Origin: Streptomyces marianii
Lineage (GTDB): Bacteria > Actinomycetota > Actinomycetes > Streptomycetales > Streptomycetaceae
Length of the DNA: 64,000 bases
Assembly (NCBI RefSeq): GCF_005795905.1
Contig: NZ_VAWE01000001.1
Location: 4,577,001-4,641,000, forward strand
Direction of reading: 5' to 3'
The notes beneath the pieces were generated by a model. It was not told where the DNA came from, made no database searches, and saw nothing but the letters and a program-made list of their open reading frames with translations. Below, one piece after another: positions 61,187 to 64,000 of the stretch. A program made the position numbers and the translations under genes. The stretch's first letter is position 1. Each line of letters begins with the position of its first letter.

Positions 61187-61801
61187 ATGAATGTGAAGGG
61201 AAGTAATTATCTCCAGCAAGTGCTGGAGATGCTCGGTGGGCCGACGGCGCGTTATCGAAATTCTGTAGCATGGCAGGCTCTCGAGGATAACCTCGGTGCC
61301 GGTCTCCCTGGTGATTTCAAGGCCATCGCTGACGCCTACGCTCCTGTGGTCCATAATGGCCATCTCTACCTGAATCATCCCGCCACGAAGCGGTGGAATC
61401 TGGGTGAGTGGACCCGGAGTACGGCCGAAGCCTGGTCGCAGGTGGTTTGGGAGGAGGGAGATCTTGAAGGAGACCCGCGCCCTTCTCTAGGTGTCTTTGA
61501 TCTGACGTTCGGTACAGCGGAGGGTTTGATTCCGTTGGCCAGTACCGATCGTGGAGAAACAATCTTCTACGCTCCCCGAGGAGCCCAGGGGCAGGGTTCA
61601 CTCTTTGTGGAGGACGGAGAGGGCGAGTTCTTCGAGTACGCCATGGGGTTCGCCGAGTGGTTGTACCGCTATCTCGTTGGCGAGGATATGGCAGGCCCGG
61701 AGACCAGTTCCTTTTACCCCGGGCCCGTGATTTTGCGAGACCTGCCCATGATGCCGGATGAGCGGCCTCCGACGCGTCGTGGCCCGGATCGCGGCATGTA
61801 A
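61187..61801 (+). CDS. SUKH-like immunity protein 5
   Basis: This protein of about 204 residues starts near ATG 61187 behind AGAGG. It has an N-terminal LQQVLEMLGGPTARYRNSVA, then WQALEDNLGAGLPGDFKAIA (the L-P-x-D-F-K variant of the SUKH signature), APVVHNGHLYLNHPATKRW, GLIPLASTDRGETIFYAPRG and YAMGFAEWLYRYLVGED. A Pro/Arg-rich tail follows. It is the most divergent SUKH copy and the last gene of the array; 61029-61186 upstream shows no toxin. Confidence 0.78.
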   Translation: MNVKGSNYLQQVLEMLGGPTARYRNSVAWQALEDNLGAGLPGDFKAIADAYAPVVHNGHLYLNHPATKRWNLGEWTRSTAEAWSQVVWEEGDLEGDPRPSLGVFDLTFGTAEGLIPLASTDRGETIFYAPRGAQGQGSLFVEDGEGEFFEYAMGFAEWLYRYLVGEDMAGPETSSFYPGPVILRDLPMMPDERPPTRRGPDRGM

Positions 61802-61930
61802 GCCGAAGATCAACGGGCGCGCCGTGCGATTCCCAGAAAGCCCGCCGAAGTCACCGTTGGTGCGCATGCCGAAGGGGCGGAGCTGCTTACGACCCTTGCT
61901 CTGAGGTCGGAAGGTTCGCGCCAGGCGGTT

Positions 61931-61954
61931 TTGCGTGAGCGTTGCGTGAGCGGA
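61931..61954. repeat. Right copy of 24-bp direct repeat
   Basis: It matches 45968-45991 at 23 of 24 bases. It lies after the last SUKH gene, in a 295-base gap (61802-62096) with no supported gene. Confidence 0.65.
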
Positions 61955-62096
61955 CGGGGTGGCACAGGGCGGATCACGTGGCACGCGGATTGAGGAGCGT
62001 AGGTCTCTGACGCGTAAATAGCAGCAGGTCAGGGTCGGTGTGGGCAGCATTGGACGCCCGGTGGCCGTGGGGTCGCCGGGTGTCCGGGGTCGTCGG

Positions 62097-62615
62097 TCAG
62101 GCTGGCTGCTTTCTCGGGTTGAGGGTGACGGTGTAGCCGAGCTGGTTGAGCTGGTTGATCGCGCGGCGGGTGGCGCGTTCGGGGTCGCGCTGGGTGAAGT
62201 AGGTGCCGCCGAGCTCGTGGTAGGGGACGTTGTCGGTGAGCATGTGCCAGATCGCGGTGATGATCGAGTGTTCGACGGCGACCAGGGCCCGCAGCGGGCC
62301 GCGGCGAGAGGTCAGCCGTTTGTAGCGGGCCTGCAGGTAGGTGTCCTTGGTTCGCACCGCGCCGAAGGCGGCCAGGCCGAGGGCGCCCTTGAGGTAGGGG
62401 TTGCCGGGGCGGACCTTGGCGTTCTTGGTGCGGCCGGCGGACTCGTGGTGGCCGGGACAGACCCCGGCCCAGGAGGCGAGGTGCTTGGCGGAGGGGAAGC
62501 GGGTCATGTCCCCGCCGGTCTCCGCGATGATCACTTCGGCGACGGCCTGGTTGATGCCGGGGATGGTGTCCAGGAGGTCGAGGGCGGGGCGAAAGGCCTG
62601 CGTTCCGCGTAATTC
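62097..62615 (-). pseudogene. IS110-family transposase, C-terminal part only
   Basis: The frame contains FRPALDLLDTIPGINQAVAE, IIAETGGDMTRFPSAKHLAS, WAGVCPGHHESAGRTKNAKV and NPYLKGALGLAAFGAVRTKD. This is the Transposase_20 (IS116/IS110/IS902) domain with its helix-hairpin-helix start. The N-terminal DEDD catalytic domain of about 200 residues is missing; the frame fades near 62615, where sequence linked to the IS1634-type element begins. The C-terminus ends normally at 62097. Confidence 0.75.
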
Positions 62616-62709
62616 AGCGTCCTAGAGTCACGAATCTGGGGTCTGACCTGCGCGGACATGGGTGAGGGCGCCTGAGAGGCGTTTCTCTAGGCGCTGGTGT
62701 TCGTGCTGG

Positions 62710-64000
62710 TCAGCGGGGTGCGGGTTCGAGCGCGATGATCTGCTTCGGTGCGGGGATGTTGAGCTTGGCCAGCAGGTCCCTCTGGGGCTTGGTGAGGGCG
62801 GTGACCTGGCGGAACAGGCCGGTAGGGCCGGTGAACGTACCGAGGTGGAGCCGGTCGAGCTCGCGGCGGACGGTCGTCCAGGTCGCGTCGGCGCTGGTCT
62901 CGATGATGCGGATCAACAGGAGGGCGAGCCAGCAGAGGACGACGTGTGCGCGTATGCGTTCCTCGAGCCGGTGATAGACGGGCCGCAGGTCGATGATCTG
63001 CTTCATGTCCCGCCAGCCCCGCTCGACTTCGAGGAGCTGCTTGTATCCGAGTGCGATGTCCTCGGCGGACAGGCCCGGGTCGGAGCATCGCAGCAGGTAC
63101 TTGCCGTCGAGGTTCTCCTCGGTCTTGATCTTCGCGGTGTCGATGCGGAGCTTGCCGGACGGGGTGGTGCGGAGGTAGCGGTTGAGGCCGGGCTTGTCGG
63201 CGATCTTGCCGCGGAGTTCGCCACGCTTGAAGTCGCTGAGCTTGTCGGTGTCTTCGATCAGGGTCGTGAGCTGGGAGACGAGTTGTTCGCGTATGTGCTG
63301 GTCACGGGTGGCGGCTTCGGGGTTGTGGCAGATCACGAACCGTTCGGTGTCGGAGATCCGCACCTCCTTGACCCGCATGTTCTGGGCGATCTCGCCGTAG
63401 CGGCCCTGGCGGGACAGGGCGGCCTTCACCTCCGGGCTGCCTGAGCGGAGTTTCTCGCCGACGATGTAGGCGTTGTCGCCCTGGCGGAGGTAGCGGCGGT
63501 TGCGTTCGCTGGAGAATCCCCGGTCGGTGACCCACACGATCTTGCTGAGGGTCCAGTCCCGCATGTCGTCCTTGACCTGCCGGATCAGCTTGCTGTCACC
63601 GGTGTTGCCGGGCCAGGACCAGACGCGGACCGGGATCCCGTCCCTCGTGACGGCCATCCCGATCACGATCTGCGGCAGGTCGTCGCGGGAGTCCTTCGAC
63701 TTGCCGAAGGCACGGAACCCGGCCTGATCCGCGCTCTCGCCGTCCTCTTCAGCGGGTGGGCGGTCGTCCGTCAGGAGGCGGCCCTTGTCGTCGCGGGCGA
63801 CGGGTCCGTCGGCCTCCTCCAGTTCGAAGTAGGTGCTGGTGGTGTCGAAGAACAGCAGGTCGACCTCGAGGTTGAGGAGGTTCGCGACCTCGTCGAACAC
63901 CCGCTTCTCCAGGTCGTCGGTCACCTCGTGGAGCCAGTCCATCGCCCGGTAGCAGGCGTCGTCGTCGATGGCCGGCAGGCCCTCGACATGCACGTCGTGC
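62710..64000 (-). CDS. IS1634-family transposase (5' end outside window)
   Basis: At least 430 residues are visible, and the frame stays open to the right edge. Motifs include NLEVDLLFFDTTSTYFELEE (first Asp region), GIPVRVWSWPGNTGDSKLIR, IVWVTDRGFSSERNRRYLRQ (second Asp), YLLRCSDPGLSAEDIALGYK and VERGWRDMKQIIDLRPVYHR (Glu region) before RIRAHVVLCWLALLLIRIIE. These match IS1634-family DDE transposases. The C-terminus is complete at 62710. No disruption is seen in the visible part. Confidence 0.9.
   Translation of the reverse strand, partial: HDVHVEGLPAIDDDACYRAMDWLHEVTDDLEKRVFDEVANLLNLEVDLLFFDTTSTYFELEEADGPVARDDKGRLLTDDRPPAEEDGESADQAGFRAFGKSKDSRDDLPQIVIGMAVTRDGIPVRVWSWPGNTGDSKLIRQVKDDMRDWTLSKIVWVTDRGFSSERNRRYLRQGDNAYIVGEKLRSGSPEVKAALSRQGRYGEIAQNMRVKEVRISDTERFVICHNPEAATRDQHIREQLVSQLTTLIEDTDKLSDFKRGELRGKIADKPGLNRYLRTTPSGKLRIDTAKIKTEENLDGKYLLRCSDPGLSAEDIALGYKQLLEVERGWRDMKQIIDLRPVYHRLEERIRAHVVLCWLALLLIRIIETSADATWTTVRRELDRLHLGTFTGPTGLFRQVTALTKPQRDLLAKLNIPAPKQIIALEPAPR

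Noticed and set aside
1..64000. CRISPR arrays or cas genes
   Set aside because: No regularly spaced short repeats and no Cas-like protein were seen; the only tandem array (7563-7667) has no spacers.

Overview
The window is about 64 kb of high-GC actinomycete chromosome, almost certainly Streptomyces. Housekeeping genes follow a recognisable Streptomyces order: mshA (mycothiol), a YbjN gene, gpmA, then phoU / phoR-phoP, carD, ispD-ispF, cysS, rlmB, a DoxX membrane protein, a sugar-nucleotidyltransferase, msiK and tRNA-Thr(UGU). GTG starts, GGAGG-type ribosome binding sites and very GC-rich third codon positions fit this.

Three accessory regions break the core. (1) 1.4-5.2 kb: relics of a truncated gene and of an IS1182-type transposase, then a coupled three-gene cassette of one gene for a predicted two-OB-fold protein and two DUF488 genes. 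The first gene is split by an ISAs1-family IS with a 9-bp target duplication; removing the IS and one duplicate restores the frame exactly. (2) 16.6-29.4 kb: an actinomycete integrative and conjugative element (AICE) of pSAM2 type. Its backbone is int, xis, rep, small spread/transfer proteins, SpdB, an FtsK-like Tra, a KorSA-like GntR repressor and a Pif-like Nudix protein. Its cargo is an anti-sigma-like ATPase with two unknown partners, an IS630 copy, and a coupled secreted protein/lipoprotein pair. It appears to sit in the 3' end of gpmA, with a 15-bp repeat at both ends. tra and spdB carry single-base frameshifts and rep lacks a normal upstream start, so the element looks decayed (or the assembly has indels). 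(3) 46-62 kb, beside tRNA-Thr: a polymorphic-toxin island. A 5'-truncated Rhs/YD-repeat gene of about 2750 codons ends in a predicted DNA/RNA nuclease domain. It is followed by an array of SUKH (SMI1/KNR4) immunity genes, broken toxin tails and another ISAs1-family IS. A 24-bp near-identical direct repeat lies at each side of the island. The window ends in IS110 and IS1634 transposase remnants.

Between these lie ordinary blocks. One is an ECF sigma factor with its membrane-anchored partner. Another runs from an XRE regulator behind a perfect palindrome through an HbhA-like protein, a DUF2516 protein, a response-regulator/PP2C phosphatase, an NlpC/P60 hydrolase and a methyltransferase to mshA. 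The phosphate control block has divergent phoU and phoR-phoP with PHO-box-like repeats between them.

The best candidates for under-described biology are the OB/DUF488/DUF488 cassette, the orphan-toxin/SUKH array, and the AICE cargo pair of secreted protein plus lipoprotein. All family names are from recognition by eye; no database search was possible.
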